DNA of 43,878 bases from UBA5209 sp034002865. GTDB lineage: Bacteria; Patescibacteriota; Dojkabacteria; SC72. The position numbers and the translations under genes are program-made. The notes beneath the pieces were generated by a model. It worked only from the letters and a program-made list of their open reading frames with translations. It did no database searches and was not told the DNA's origin. Of this stretch, positions 8,128-16,272 are shown piece after piece. Positions within the stretch are counted from its first letter, which is position 1; each line of letters opens with the position of its first letter. The stretch is taken from the NCBI GenBank assembly GCA_034002865.1, contig JAVEZR010000006.1, forward strand, positions 1-43,878, written 5' to 3'.

Positions 8128-9144
8128 ATGCTAGGAAAGAAATTAGGTATCGATTTAGGTACTGCAAACTCTATAGTGTTTGTTCAAGGGGAAGGTATAT
8201 CCTTTGTAGAGCCAACTGTAGTAGCTATAGATATGAATAACTACAAGGTTATAGCAGTTGGATCAGAGGCTAAACATATGATAGGGAAGACTCCTGAGAA
8301 CATTATCGCTAGAAGACCTATGAGAAATGGTGTAATTGCTGACTCTAGAGTTACAGAGGCTTTACTTAAATATTTCCTTAATAAAGCACTGGGTAAGTCT
8401 AAGTTCTTTAAACCAGAGGTAGTAATAAGTGTACCTGCAGGTATTACAACTGTAGAACAAAGAGCTGTAATTAAAGCAGCTACAAATGCGGGAGCTAGAC
8501 AAGTTACAATGTTACCTGAGCCACTACTTGCTGCACTGGGAGCAGGGTTACCAATTGAGACATCTTCAGGTAATATGATTGTTAATTTAGGGGGTGGAAC
8601 TGCTGAGATAGCGGTTCTCTCTTTAGATGGTATTGTAGAGTATGATTCTTTGAGAATGGCAGGTGACGCTATTAACGAAGCCATTATCAACTATATGCGT
8701 AAGAAAAAGGGCATATTAATAGGGGAGCAAACAGCAGAAAATATTAAGATAAGGATAGGGTCTGCAATAGAGATTAGAAATCCGAAAAGTATGGAAGTAA
8801 GAGGTAGGGATGTAGGTGCAGGTTTACCAAAAGCTATTAATATAGATTCAAATGATATTGCATATGCAGTAAAAAGACCACTTTTGAGTATAATAAACAG
8901 TATAAAGGGGGTATTAGAAAGGACTCCACCTGAGCTTTCTGCAGATATTATGGATAGAGGTATGGTCATGAGTGGTGGTACATCTAAATTAAGGAATTTA
9001 GACAAACTGTTTACAAAGGCAATAGGAGTACCTGCACATGTTGCCGACGAACCTATGTATTGTGTTGTAAAGGGTACTGGTATAGCATTGGAGTTAATGG
9101 CTACTGGTGAAAGAGTCTTCTCTTTTAACAAGGGGTATAATTAA
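8128..9144 (+). CDS. MreB-family actin-like protein, divergent paralogue
   Basis: The 338-residue product has the MreB actin fold: phosphate-1 loop GIDLGTANS (residues 7-15), the ENIIARRPMRNGVI segment, and connect/adenosine motifs near the C-terminus (DRGMVMSGGTS). It is one of two MreB genes here; the other (23403) heads a normal mreBCD operon. The phosphate-2 loop reads NLGGGT (N153) where the other copy has DVGGGTT, so the usual acidic residue is replaced by Asn. That suggests altered ATP hydrolysis. There is no obvious N-terminal amphipathic helix. The gap to the DUF1704 gene is 17 nt, so the two are probably co-transcribed. It may form a filament distinct from the elongasome MreB. Confidence 0.92.
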   Translation: MLGKKLGIDLGTANSIVFVQGEGISFVEPTVVAIDMNNYKVIAVGSEAKHMIGKTPENIIARRPMRNGVIADSRVTEALLKYFLNKALGKSKFFKPEVVISVPAGITTVEQRAVIKAATNAGARQVTMLPEPLLAALGAGLPIETSSGNMIVNLGGGTAEIAVLSLDGIVEYDSLRMAGDAINEAIINYMRKKKGILIGEQTAENIKIRIGSAIEIRNPKSMEVRGRDVGAGLPKAINIDSNDIAYAVKRPLLSIINSIKGVLERTPPELSADIMDRGMVMSGGTSKLRNLDKLFTKAIGVPAHVADEPMYCVVKGTGIALELMATGERVFSFNKGYN

Positions 9145-9161
9145 TATAAGAATATGTACAT

Positions 9162-10328
9162 ATGGTAAATCTTTTCTCTAAGTCTGGACAATCTGCAATG
9201 AAATTAGATGAGGTTACCAAGCATCTTTCTTCACTGAGAATTCCCATAGGTTTAGTTTTTACGCCTACCAATTTAGAGATAGAGAAGAAGAAATTCTTTT
9301 CTTCTGATACATATGAGCCTCAATTTACATATAGGGTTGTAAAGAACAGTAACGCAGAGATCCTTAAGAAGCTTTCCTCTCTAAGAGAAATCTCAGATGT
9401 TGATCCTAGAATCTCAGATTTTTACATAAAGCTAATTGAATCGAAGAAGGATTCTAGTAATCTAATGCATGCAGTTGGTAATAACGAGTTAGTAACGGAG
9501 ATTTCATACAAAAAATATGGTAAACCATCCTCAGTACTTTTTCGCAATAGTGCAAGAGTTCTAAGGGGGAAAGTAGATGCATACAATATTGTAAATACAA
9601 AAAAGATACCTAAAGGGGATATGCTTGGGTATGAGGAGATATCGTCTATATTTGAGGCTGTTTTTAATGAGCTTGGCTTAAATGATTGGTCTGTTGCTAA
9701 ATCTATTAATATTGCTAAGAATGGGGCTAAGGTTGGTATAAAAAAGAAAGAGGTTTTACTAGATCCTAATATTGAAAGATCCAAATTTAAGCTCAGAAAA
9801 ACTCTTGTACATGAGGTTGGTACACATGTACTAAGATCTGTTAATGGTGCTAACAGTGGCTTTGATGCTCTTTCTAATGCTAATCTACCTAGCTACTTAG
9901 ATGTAGAAGAGGGTTTGGCTACATGGAATGAGTCTAATATGGATTTACTAACTTTAAGATGGTTAAAGGGTAAGGCTGCTTTGGTATGGGCTATATATCT
10001 TGGAGAGCAACTTTCTTTTAGAGAGCTATATAACTCTGTGTTGGCCGTTTTACCTAAGAGATCTGCATTCGATGTTGTGTATAGGGTTAAGAGAGGGCTA
10101 GGGGATACAAGTTATCCAGGTATATATGCAAAGGATGTTGTTTATTTCAGAGGTTTTAGGAAGGTAGCGTATAGGTTAGAGAAAGATCGTTCTCTTTATG
10201 AGAAACTGTATGCAGGGAAGATAGGGTTTGAGCAGTGTGAGTGGGTTGATACAGGATTAATTCCTAAGGCCAAGATAGTGCCTAGTAAGGAGATGTGGAA
10301 AGATATCTTTAGGAAGGTAGGTATTTAG
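9162..10328 (+). CDS. DUF1704 (MATCAP/QEGLA-type) zinc metallopeptidase
   Basis: The 388-residue protein has HEVGTH (H217, E218, H222) followed by EEGLA (249-253), the zinc-binding signature of the DUF1704 family. Known eukaryotic members (MATCAP) are carboxypeptidases that remove the C-terminal tyrosine of tubulin; bacterial members are largely uncharacterised. The N-terminal about 150 residues are the family-typical helical part. It follows the MreB paralogue by 17 nt and shares no spacer with the convergent ATP-grasp gene: its stop ends at 10328 and the other's stop ends at 10329. Inference: it trims residues added by the neighbouring ligases. No signal peptide is seen, so it is probably cytoplasmic. 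Confidence 0.88.
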   Translation: MVNLFSKSGQSAMKLDEVTKHLSSLRIPIGLVFTPTNLEIEKKKFFSSDTYEPQFTYRVVKNSNAEILKKLSSLREISDVDPRISDFYIKLIESKKDSSNLMHAVGNNELVTEISYKKYGKPSSVLFRNSARVLRGKVDAYNIVNTKKIPKGDMLGYEEISSIFEAVFNELGLNDWSVAKSINIAKNGAKVGIKKKEVLLDPNIERSKFKLRKTLVHEVGTHVLRSVNGANSGFDALSNANLPSYLDVEEGLATWNESNMDLLTLRWLKGKAALVWAIYLGEQLSFRELYNSVLAVLPKRSAFDVVYRVKRGLGDTSYPGIYAKDVVYFRGFRKVAYRLEKDRSLYEKLYAGKIGFEQCEWVDTGLIPKAKIVPSKEMWKDIFRKVGI

Positions 10329-11282
10329 CTACTCTCTAAAGGCTGTTACTATTGCCTCTGCTATATTTATAGGTTCTCCTTCTATTTTATTCTCATACGC
10401 CTTAAATCCTGGGTGTAAGCTTATCTCCTGTAGTAATGGAGTGTCCTTCATATACATTATATCTACTGCAATAAAGTCAGCATCGAGCTTTTGTGCAACA
10501 TCTTCGCAAAGGGCTCTAATCTTCTTGGTAGGTTCGTTGTACATAGTATACTTACCTCTACTTACTGTCATGAAACCATCCTTGGCTTCCCTCTGCCAGC
10601 CTGCTACTACTTTACCCTGCTTTACGAACATTCTTATATCTTTGCCACTATCTGAAAATTCCTGTATAAAGTACCTAGAGTAATCTAAATCCTTTATATC
10701 CTCTCGTCTATAATCATCCTGATTGGTAATCATAAATACATTCTTCTTTATCTTCTCCTCATTGTTAATCTTTTCAACTCTATTAGCACCTGCATACTCC
10801 TTCATAATATGTGGGAATACTTCTAGTAGGTTTCTGTGTGCTAGATAGTTGCCATCTGTTCTATAGTAGGTATTAAAGTAGGGTATATCATTTAAGGAGC
10901 AGAAGAGAGCTAGAGCTATTTTGTTGTAATACGGGAATCTTTTAATAGCTTCACTATTCTGTACCAATATCTTACTGCTAGGATTCTTTTCGTTATGTGC
11001 ATCAATATAGTCAACGATATATCTTTTAAATTGATATTCTATTTCCTTATGTAAAGCATGGCCTCGAAGCAGAATATGAGTGTATTTCCGTATATCTTCA
11101 CCTTTAGCTTTTATCACTGTTTCACCATCCATGAACTCAAATTCTAGCTCATTATTGTAGGACAGGGAGTGGGGTATACTTTTCTTATCCAATTCCTCCA
11201 TAAGTCTTAGGTTGGCAGTGGTTATCTTGTTCTCATTACCTGTTTCTACTCGTTGTCTTTTATCTATTATTAGATATCTCAT
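10329..11282 (-). CDS. Divergent RimK-like ATP-grasp ligase
   Basis: A 317-residue protein in the ATP-grasp fold. N-terminal pre-ATP-grasp part about 1-110; grasp domains from about 115, with KDIRMFV (214-220), GWQREAKDGF, and the metal-binding end AVDIMY (D274) and LQEISLHPG (E286). The usual Asn of the E-x-N pair is Ser (S288), and the glycine-rich lid loop is poorly kept (MKEYAGANRV). Either metal binding is altered or the protein is a degenerate or regulatory member. It is the last gene of the five-gene operon, 2 nt after the preceding gene. Family members join an amino acid to a carboxylate using ATP; substrate unknown. Confidence 0.78.
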   Translation of the reverse strand: MRYLIIDKRQRVETGNENKITTANLRLMEELDKKSIPHSLSYNNELEFEFMDGETVIKAKGEDIRKYTHILLRGHALHKEIEYQFKRYIVDYIDAHNEKNPSSKILVQNSEAIKRFPYYNKIALALFCSLNDIPYFNTYYRTDGNYLAHRNLLEVFPHIMKEYAGANRVEKINNEEKIKKNVFMITNQDDYRREDIKDLDYSRYFIQEFSDSGKDIRMFVKQGKVVAGWQREAKDGFMTVSRGKYTMYNEPTKKIRALCEDVAQKLDADFIAVDIMYMKDTPLLQEISLHPGFKAYENKIEGEPINIAEAIVTAFRE

Positions 11283-11284
11283 AT

Positions 11285-12982
11285 TTATATATATTTAATG
11301 TTATCTATTAACTTCATCCTTCTATATTTCTTTACAATCTTTATATACTCTTTCTCATCTTTCATGTCTTTTGTTACATACAGTGTATCAATATGATCAA
11401 ATCCTAAACCCTTGTTCTCAACATCCTTCCAATCCCTGTAGTGTACGATTAAGATATCTAGTAAACCATTGCACTTAAGAGCGTCTAAACTTCTATTCCA
11501 GTTTTCAACATCATTTATTTCTTTCCCATTAATTATATATCCACTCTCTTTTAGCTCTCCAATGACAGAGTCTTTGTTAAAGCCCCATTTTTTTCTAAGT
11601 AGGGTAGGTAGATCATTTTCTGTTTGTCCGATGAGTACGAGTTTCTTGGAAATATTGTCCTTAAGTAATTTCTTAATATATATATCTGCAACATATCCTC
11701 TCTGTTCGCCAATGGTTGGATAGAAGTTAAGATATGACTCTGGCATTGTATTAACCTCTAATATGGCTCCGTTATCCTTTGTAAGAGGTTTAGAGAGATC
11801 TAAGCACATTACATCAACGCCAAGTGCAAAGGCATGGATAGAGTGAGCGATACTTTCTACTAGAAGCTTTATCTCCTTACTAACACTATCTGTAAAATCT
11901 TCTGTAATTCCTCCCTGGCTCATACTTGCAATATCACGAACATATATTCTACTATCCTTTTCGGGTATAGATTCTAGCGTAAGGGAGTTTTTCTTAAGTA
12001 GGTTTTTCAGAGGTGCATCTATTATTATGGGCTTTAATATATGCGCAGGGTTAGAGATATCTCTTCGAGGATCTTTGTTTGTGTCATTTATTAGCTCCTC
12101 TATTGTATGCTTACCATCTCCTGTAACAAATGCAGGTATTCTCTTAGTAGCAATCTCTAACTTGCCGTCAATAACTAGGAGCCTGTAATCTTCACCTTTG
12201 ACCTGTTCCTGTATCATTATTTTTTTCTGCCATGAGCTCCTTGTTTTTATTTCTGTTGCCTGTACTGCAAATTTGAATGCTTCCTTAGCTTCTTCTAATG
12301 TATTTAGTCCTACAACAACACCGTGTCCACCAACTAAGCCAGTAGGTTTGATAACTACAGGCTTCTGATATTCTCCCCAACAATCTTCTAATTCTGTAAT
12401 ATTGGACAGTATCTGCCATTTAGGCATAGGTAGATTAAGCCTTTGTATTAATACGTTTGTAGACCATTTATCTTTTTGAATATTCTGAGCAAGATATGCA
12501 TCACGAGTAGAGGCTATAGAGCCTGTTATTTGATTTCCCTTACCACAGCCCATTATATAATATCTATTAAAGACGCTTCTAAATCCATCTTTGATATCTT
12601 TTAGTAAAATATTCTCAAGTAGGGAAGTTGTTTCGATGTTACTCTTATGTGCACAGTAAAGTAGAGGTATTGTAGACATAGATTTTATCTTCTTGTTTAT
12701 AACTACCCCTATGATATATTCATGAGCCTTCTTTGCTGTAATCTCTCTTGTAGAGAGCTTTTGAAATGTATCTACACACTCCTTCCAAACAAATGGTAAT
12801 TTAGATCTAATGATTAATTCCGTTGGAGATATTATATATTCCTGTATGAATATTGGATGAAAAGCAGTAATCTTTTCTAAAATAGTTGTAATCTCATCTA
12901 TATGCTGTCCTGGGAGAGATACTTTTATAGTGGAATATTCAGATTCCAAGTTTAATCCCTGTAAGATTTTACTGTTGTGCAT
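11285..12982 (-). CDS. Cyanophycin-synthetase-like ATP-grasp ligase with decayed Mur-ligase domain
   Basis: The 565 residues fall in three parts. An N-terminal domain (about 1-160) is followed by an ATP-grasp domain (about 165-440) with VVIKPTGLVGGHGVVV (209-224), GEDYRLLVIDGK (263-274), a CphA-like linker (IYVRDIASMSQGGITEDFTD) and the metal site GVDV (387-390) plus LEVNT (E409, N411). The last about 120 residues resemble the start of the CphA Mur-ligase domain: an inner motif GYIINGKEI and GLGFDHIDTLYVT (525-537), like the GLGFDxCDVxVVTN of CphA. Its P-loop position reads GQTENDLP instead of GTNGKTT and the rest of the domain is absent. The ATP-grasp half looks active; the Mur half looks dead. 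18-nt gap from the upstream gene. Confidence 0.8.
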   Translation of the reverse strand: MHNSKILQGLNLESEYSTIKVSLPGQHIDEITTILEKITAFHPIFIQEYIISPTELIIRSKLPFVWKECVDTFQKLSTREITAKKAHEYIIGVVINKKIKSMSTIPLLYCAHKSNIETTSLLENILLKDIKDGFRSVFNRYYIMGCGKGNQITGSIASTRDAYLAQNIQKDKWSTNVLIQRLNLPMPKWQILSNITELEDCWGEYQKPVVIKPTGLVGGHGVVVGLNTLEEAKEAFKFAVQATEIKTRSSWQKKIMIQEQVKGEDYRLLVIDGKLEIATKRIPAFVTGDGKHTIEELINDTNKDPRRDISNPAHILKPIIIDAPLKNLLKKNSLTLESIPEKDSRIYVRDIASMSQGGITEDFTDSVSKEIKLLVESIAHSIHAFALGVDVMCLDLSKPLTKDNGAILEVNTMPESYLNFYPTIGEQRGYVADIYIKKLLKDNISKKLVLIGQTENDLPTLLRKKWGFNKDSVIGELKESGYIINGKEINDVENWNRSLDALKCNGLLDILIVHYRDWKDVENKGLGFDHIDTLYVTKDMKDEKEYIKIVKKYRRMKLIDNIKYI

Positions 12983-13000
12983 TAGGTAGGTTGTAATAAT

Positions 13001-13981
13001 TTAGATTGTTCTTAAAATATATTCCATTATTGGTATTGCTACCTTCACAGTATCCCCTTTATCTACTTTGTAGTGAAGTCTAAGTCCAGGGTTATAGTTA
13101 ATCTCATTAACACCACACTTAGCTGGTTTAGTAATATCTGGAGTTATTATATCTACTCCTCCAAATTGTGTACCTATTGCTTTTACAGCATTAATAGCTA
13201 AGTCTTTATAGTACTGATGTGTTTCTTTAGAGCACTCCTGTGTACTACCTCCTGTAGTTAGATTACAGTTATATCTAAGTATTACCTCTTCATCCTGTTT
13301 AGGTGTGTATTTTAGATTTATTTTTAAATTCTCTAACCTTAGTTTAGCCTCATTATCTATTAATATGGGTTTAAGTAACTCTTTCTTTCTTTCAATATTC
13401 TTATCCTTAATTAATCTTTTTAGATTATCCTTACCATTACCTACAACGAAGGCAGCCTTTCTTCTAACAACTCCTACCACAGAGTCTCCGACAACAAGGA
13501 GTCTATAATTTTCACCCTGTAGGAATTCCTCCCCAAGCACTTTTGCTCTATCAGAGGATTTAGATTTAGAGTAGGCATGTTTAAATGCCCTCTCTACCTG
13601 TCTTTTATCTTTAGGTAGTAATGTTATCCCTATACCTCCAAGCTGTTGCGCAGGTTTTATTACAATATCACCGTACTCTTCAAAGAACTTTAAAGCATCT
13701 TTCCTATCTTTTAATTGTACCTGTTTTGGTACAGCTATACCTGCTTTCGCAAGGACTTCATTAGTTAGATTTTTCCTTTTCGCAATTGTAGTGCTTGTTG
13801 TATTAGTGAGAGGAGTTGCTGTATTAATGATAAACCAATGCTTACCGTTATACTCAAATCTCGCCATTAAAGATCTCTTAACTATTTCATATTTAATATT
13901 TAGGATATCTGCAGCCTCAACGTAGTAGGCTAGATGAACGTTACCTGCCTGTGCTAAATACTCTTCATATGTTTTTGCCAT
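13001..13981 (-). CDS. Cyanophycin-synthetase/GshAB-like ATP-grasp ligase, single domain
   Basis: The 326-residue protein is essentially a stand-alone ATP-grasp domain similar to the neighbouring 565-residue protein: DIVIKPAQQLGGIGITLL (105-122), GENYRLLVVGDSVVGVVRRK (156-175), the linker ILRYNCNLTTGGSTQE, and the metal site GGVDIITPD with VNEINYNPGL (E293, N295). All key ATP-grasp residues are present. The first about 65 residues form a short pre-grasp region. It lies between the retropepsin fusion and the CphA-like gene with 18-nt gaps on both sides, so it is translated from the same mRNA. A likely paralogue of its neighbour by duplication. Confidence 0.82.
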   Translation of the reverse strand: MAKTYEEYLAQAGNVHLAYYVEAADILNIKYEIVKRSLMARFEYNGKHWFIINTATPLTNTTSTTIAKRKNLTNEVLAKAGIAVPKQVQLKDRKDALKFFEEYGDIVIKPAQQLGGIGITLLPKDKRQVERAFKHAYSKSKSSDRAKVLGEEFLQGENYRLLVVGDSVVGVVRRKAAFVVGNGKDNLKRLIKDKNIERKKELLKPILIDNEAKLRLENLKINLKYTPKQDEEVILRYNCNLTTGGSTQECSKETHQYYKDLAINAVKAIGTQFGGVDIITPDITKPAKCGVNEINYNPGLRLHYKVDKGDTVKVAIPIMEYILRTI

Positions 13982-13999
13982 ACTATTTAAAGAAAAATA

Positions 14000-15472
14000 T
14001 TAAAAGGTATTACTTGTATCTATCAAATATCCAGAGAGTTCACTTCTACCGATAACTACAGGATATGTACTATCTTGAGCATCTGTAGAAACAAACTCGG
14101 ACATTTTTACTGTATCAGAGAGCTTAATGGGTATTTCAAAGACTGGTCTTATTTTAATCTCACCATCTTCTAATATCTTAGCTAATCTCTTTACATCAGG
14201 AATTTTACATATCTCAGCTTCAAACTTATCCAGATATTCCTGTGCCTCTTTAAAACTACTAAACCTATTAGGAATATTAAATTTCTTGATCTCCTTATTT
14301 GCAGTAAGAAAGCCTATTCTGTTAGCCAAAGTAGAGGATATTCTTGATGTTAATATCCCTGTATCCATAAAGGCTTTAACAATTTCTTTCTTTACAGTCT
14401 TTAATTTCTTTATTCTATTTAGATCGGTGTCTTTATAGAAAATAGAGACTTTCTCTGTAATATTTAGAACCTTTCTACCACTGATTGCTTCTATATTCTC
14501 TTCTATTTCACCTCCAAAGAGGTTTTTAGAGATTCTAATACCGTGTGTAATACTCTTTATCTTTAAATCTTTAACTTTCTCTAATCTCCATCTTAAGCCT
14601 GTTTGATTTGCAACCTGTATACCAAGACCTGGTCTTGCATTTATCTCAAATACAACAGGACCTTTCTCACTATCTATTGCAATATCTACACCTATGTATC
14701 CTAACTTACTACTATTTTGACACTTAAGAGCTATCTTAAGCATTTCATTCCAGTAAGGTATTTGTATACCACTAAGAGGCTTATTCTCTTGTAAATCTAA
14801 AGTAGAGTCTATTAGTTTGTATGTATCATTTCTTAATATAGAAGTTTGCATATGCATAGAGTAGGTAGTAATTCCTGTTTCCATGTCTATACCTGTACAT
14901 ATTGCACCTGAGTGAAGGTTCGCTGTACCATTAGATCTTTTAGTGGGAAGTCGAAGCATGGCCATTACAGGTACCTGATTAAAGCATATGATTCTTATAT
15001 CTGGTACTCCTTTATATGAATATTGCTTGAGTAAAGGATCTGTTTTTATTCTCTCTTCTATTATTGCGATATCACTTCTTGAACCCATGGAGAATCTCCC
15101 TTCTAGTATATTCTCAATATGTAAGATGATATCTCTTTTTGTCATAACTGAGCCATTAGGTCTAATCCAAGCCTCTTGTCCTTTCTTCTTACCGTAAAAG
15201 ACAATTATTCCATTGCCACCTGTTCCCTTATTTGGTTTTATTACAAAACTATTTGGTAAACTTTCCCAATCAAGGAACTGAAGCTGTCTTTTACTTCTAA
15301 TGAGCTTATAGACCTCGGGAGTTTGTATTAGCTCCTTCTTTAAGATTCTTTTAGTTAAGATTTTATTATCAGCAATAGCTCTAGAGTTAGAAGGATTGTA
15401 AGGTCTTACATACTCTTGGTTTCTTCTATTGAGTCCTAGGATTTTACTGTAACTGTTGTTAGTTGCTTGCAT
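14000..15472 (-). CDS. Alpha-L-glutamate ligase-related ATP-grasp enzyme fused to a RimB-type retropepsin
   Basis: Residues about 1-315 are the ATP-grasp of the alpha-L-glutamate-ligase-related family: SFVIKPNKGTGGNGIIV (75-91), YIGVDIAID, and FEINARPGLGIQVANQTGL (275-293), the diagnostic E-x-NARPGLxIQxAN motif. Residues about 330-490 match the RimB-like aspartic peptidase: SGRKVLNITEKVSIFY, the catalytic AFMDTGILTSRIS (D370-T371-G372), and the C-terminal YPVVIGRSEL and LIDTSNTF seen at RimB ends. In other bacteria the ligase and the peptidase are separate neighbouring genes. Here one chain could both add and remove residues. It overlaps the 7TM gene by 14 nt, which suggests translational coupling. 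Confidence 0.85.
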   Translation of the reverse strand: MQATNNSYSKILGLNRRNQEYVRPYNPSNSRAIADNKILTKRILKKELIQTPEVYKLIRSKRQLQFLDWESLPNSFVIKPNKGTGGNGIIVFYGKKKGQEAWIRPNGSVMTKRDIILHIENILEGRFSMGSRSDIAIIEERIKTDPLLKQYSYKGVPDIRIICFNQVPVMAMLRLPTKRSNGTANLHSGAICTGIDMETGITTYSMHMQTSILRNDTYKLIDSTLDLQENKPLSGIQIPYWNEMLKIALKCQNSSKLGYIGVDIAIDSEKGPVVFEINARPGLGIQVANQTGLRWRLEKVKDLKIKSITHGIRISKNLFGGEIEENIEAISGRKVLNITEKVSIFYKDTDLNRIKKLKTVKKEIVKAFMDTGILTSRISSTLANRIGFLTANKEIKKFNIPNRFSSFKEAQEYLDKFEAEICKIPDVKRLAKILEDGEIKIRPVFEIPIKLSDTVKMSEFVSTDAQDSTYPVVIGRSELSGYLIDTSNTF

Positions 15473-16121
15473 TTTCCTTTGAGATTCTAAATCTAAAGTA
15501 CTCCTTTATTCTAAGCCCAGAGAATTTACCTAAGAGTAGATTTACTAATGTAAGTAGGGGTACTATCCAGAGGTTGTTAAGCATGTATTCTGAGATTACA
15601 TCTCTTGAGATTACAAACCAGCCGACAATGGCTACAAAAATTGTGCTAAGGAGTGTTAGTATAGAGCCTTTAAATGATTTCTTTATATACTGTTTGATGA
15701 AGAAATCAGAGAGTGCAGCTATTGATATGAAAGCGAGAGGTGGGATATTAGACATATTCTCTAAACCGATTCCAAACCTATCTATTAATACAAAGAGTAA
15801 AACTAGTACCATAGCAAGTATTGTGTAATTTGTAGCTATACGTGTAATGTAGTGCATTCTAATTCTCTTAAGGATATTGTAGGAGAGAATAGAGGTAAGT
15901 ATTACTGCGAATGTAATAGCTAGGCCATATCTTAATCCTGTGTATGAGTAAGCAATAGCTAGGAGTATTGGAGCATATATACCGTAAGTTTTAGATCCAA
16001 ATATATATCTTGCAACACTAACAAGTGTTGCTAATACACACATTGCAATTAGTAGTTCTAGGGCCATTGGCGAGACTCCATGATCAAAAAGCCATTGAGT
16101 TATACCTGATGTCTGCAACAT
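15459..16121 (-). CDS. 7TM membrane protein (7TM_transglut-like), without the transglutaminase domain
   Basis: The 220-residue protein has seven hydrophobic segments (about residues 18-40, 47-60, 64-83, 96-116, 125-143, 153-172 and 182-200) and ends in GKFSGLRIKEYFRFRI. This matches the end of the 7TM domain normally fused to an inactive transglutaminase. In known clusters that fusion accompanies an alpha-L-glutamate ligase-like gene and a RimB peptidase, as here. The extracytoplasmic transglutaminase-like part is missing. First gene of the operon, from a promoter with -35 TCGACA and -10 TATAAT. It may anchor or supply the ligase with a membrane or exported substrate. Confidence 0.8.
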   Translation of the reverse strand: MLQTSGITQWLFDHGVSPMALELLIAMCVLATLVSVARYIFGSKTYGIYAPILLAIAYSYTGLRYGLAITFAVILTSILSYNILKRIRMHYITRIATNYTILAMVLVLLFVLIDRFGIGLENMSNIPPLAFISIAALSDFFIKQYIKKSFKGSILTLLSTIFVAIVGWFVISRDVISEYMLNNLWIVPLLTLVNLLLGKFSGLRIKEYFRFRISKENASN

Positions 16122-16158
16122 ATTTATGTGTATGAAAAATTAGAATATCTCCGACATC

Positions 16159-16188
16159 ATTATACTTTGTATATGTATATATTGTCGA
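16159..16188 (-). promoter_or_regulatory. Promoter of the ATP-grasp operon
   Basis: On the minus strand TCGACA (16188-16183), an 18-bp spacer and TATAAT (16164-16159) predict a transcript start near 16152, 31 nt before the 7TM start codon. It lies just downstream of the rplL terminator, so the operon has its own promoter. Confidence 0.65.
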
Positions 16189-16216
16189 ATAGATAAAGAA
16201 AGTGGAGTAGGTGATT

Positions 16217-16251
16217 GAAAAAGAAAAGAGGTCTCATATGAGACCTCTTTT
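16217..16251 (-). terminator. Intrinsic terminator after rplL
   Basis: A perfect 14-bp-arm palindrome (AAAAGAGGTCTCAT and its complement, 16224-16251) is followed on the minus strand by a C-T-rich run, CTTTTTC. It separates rplJL from the ATP-grasp operon. Confidence 0.88.
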
Positions 16252-16272
16252 AGTATGATTCAATCTAAAGGG

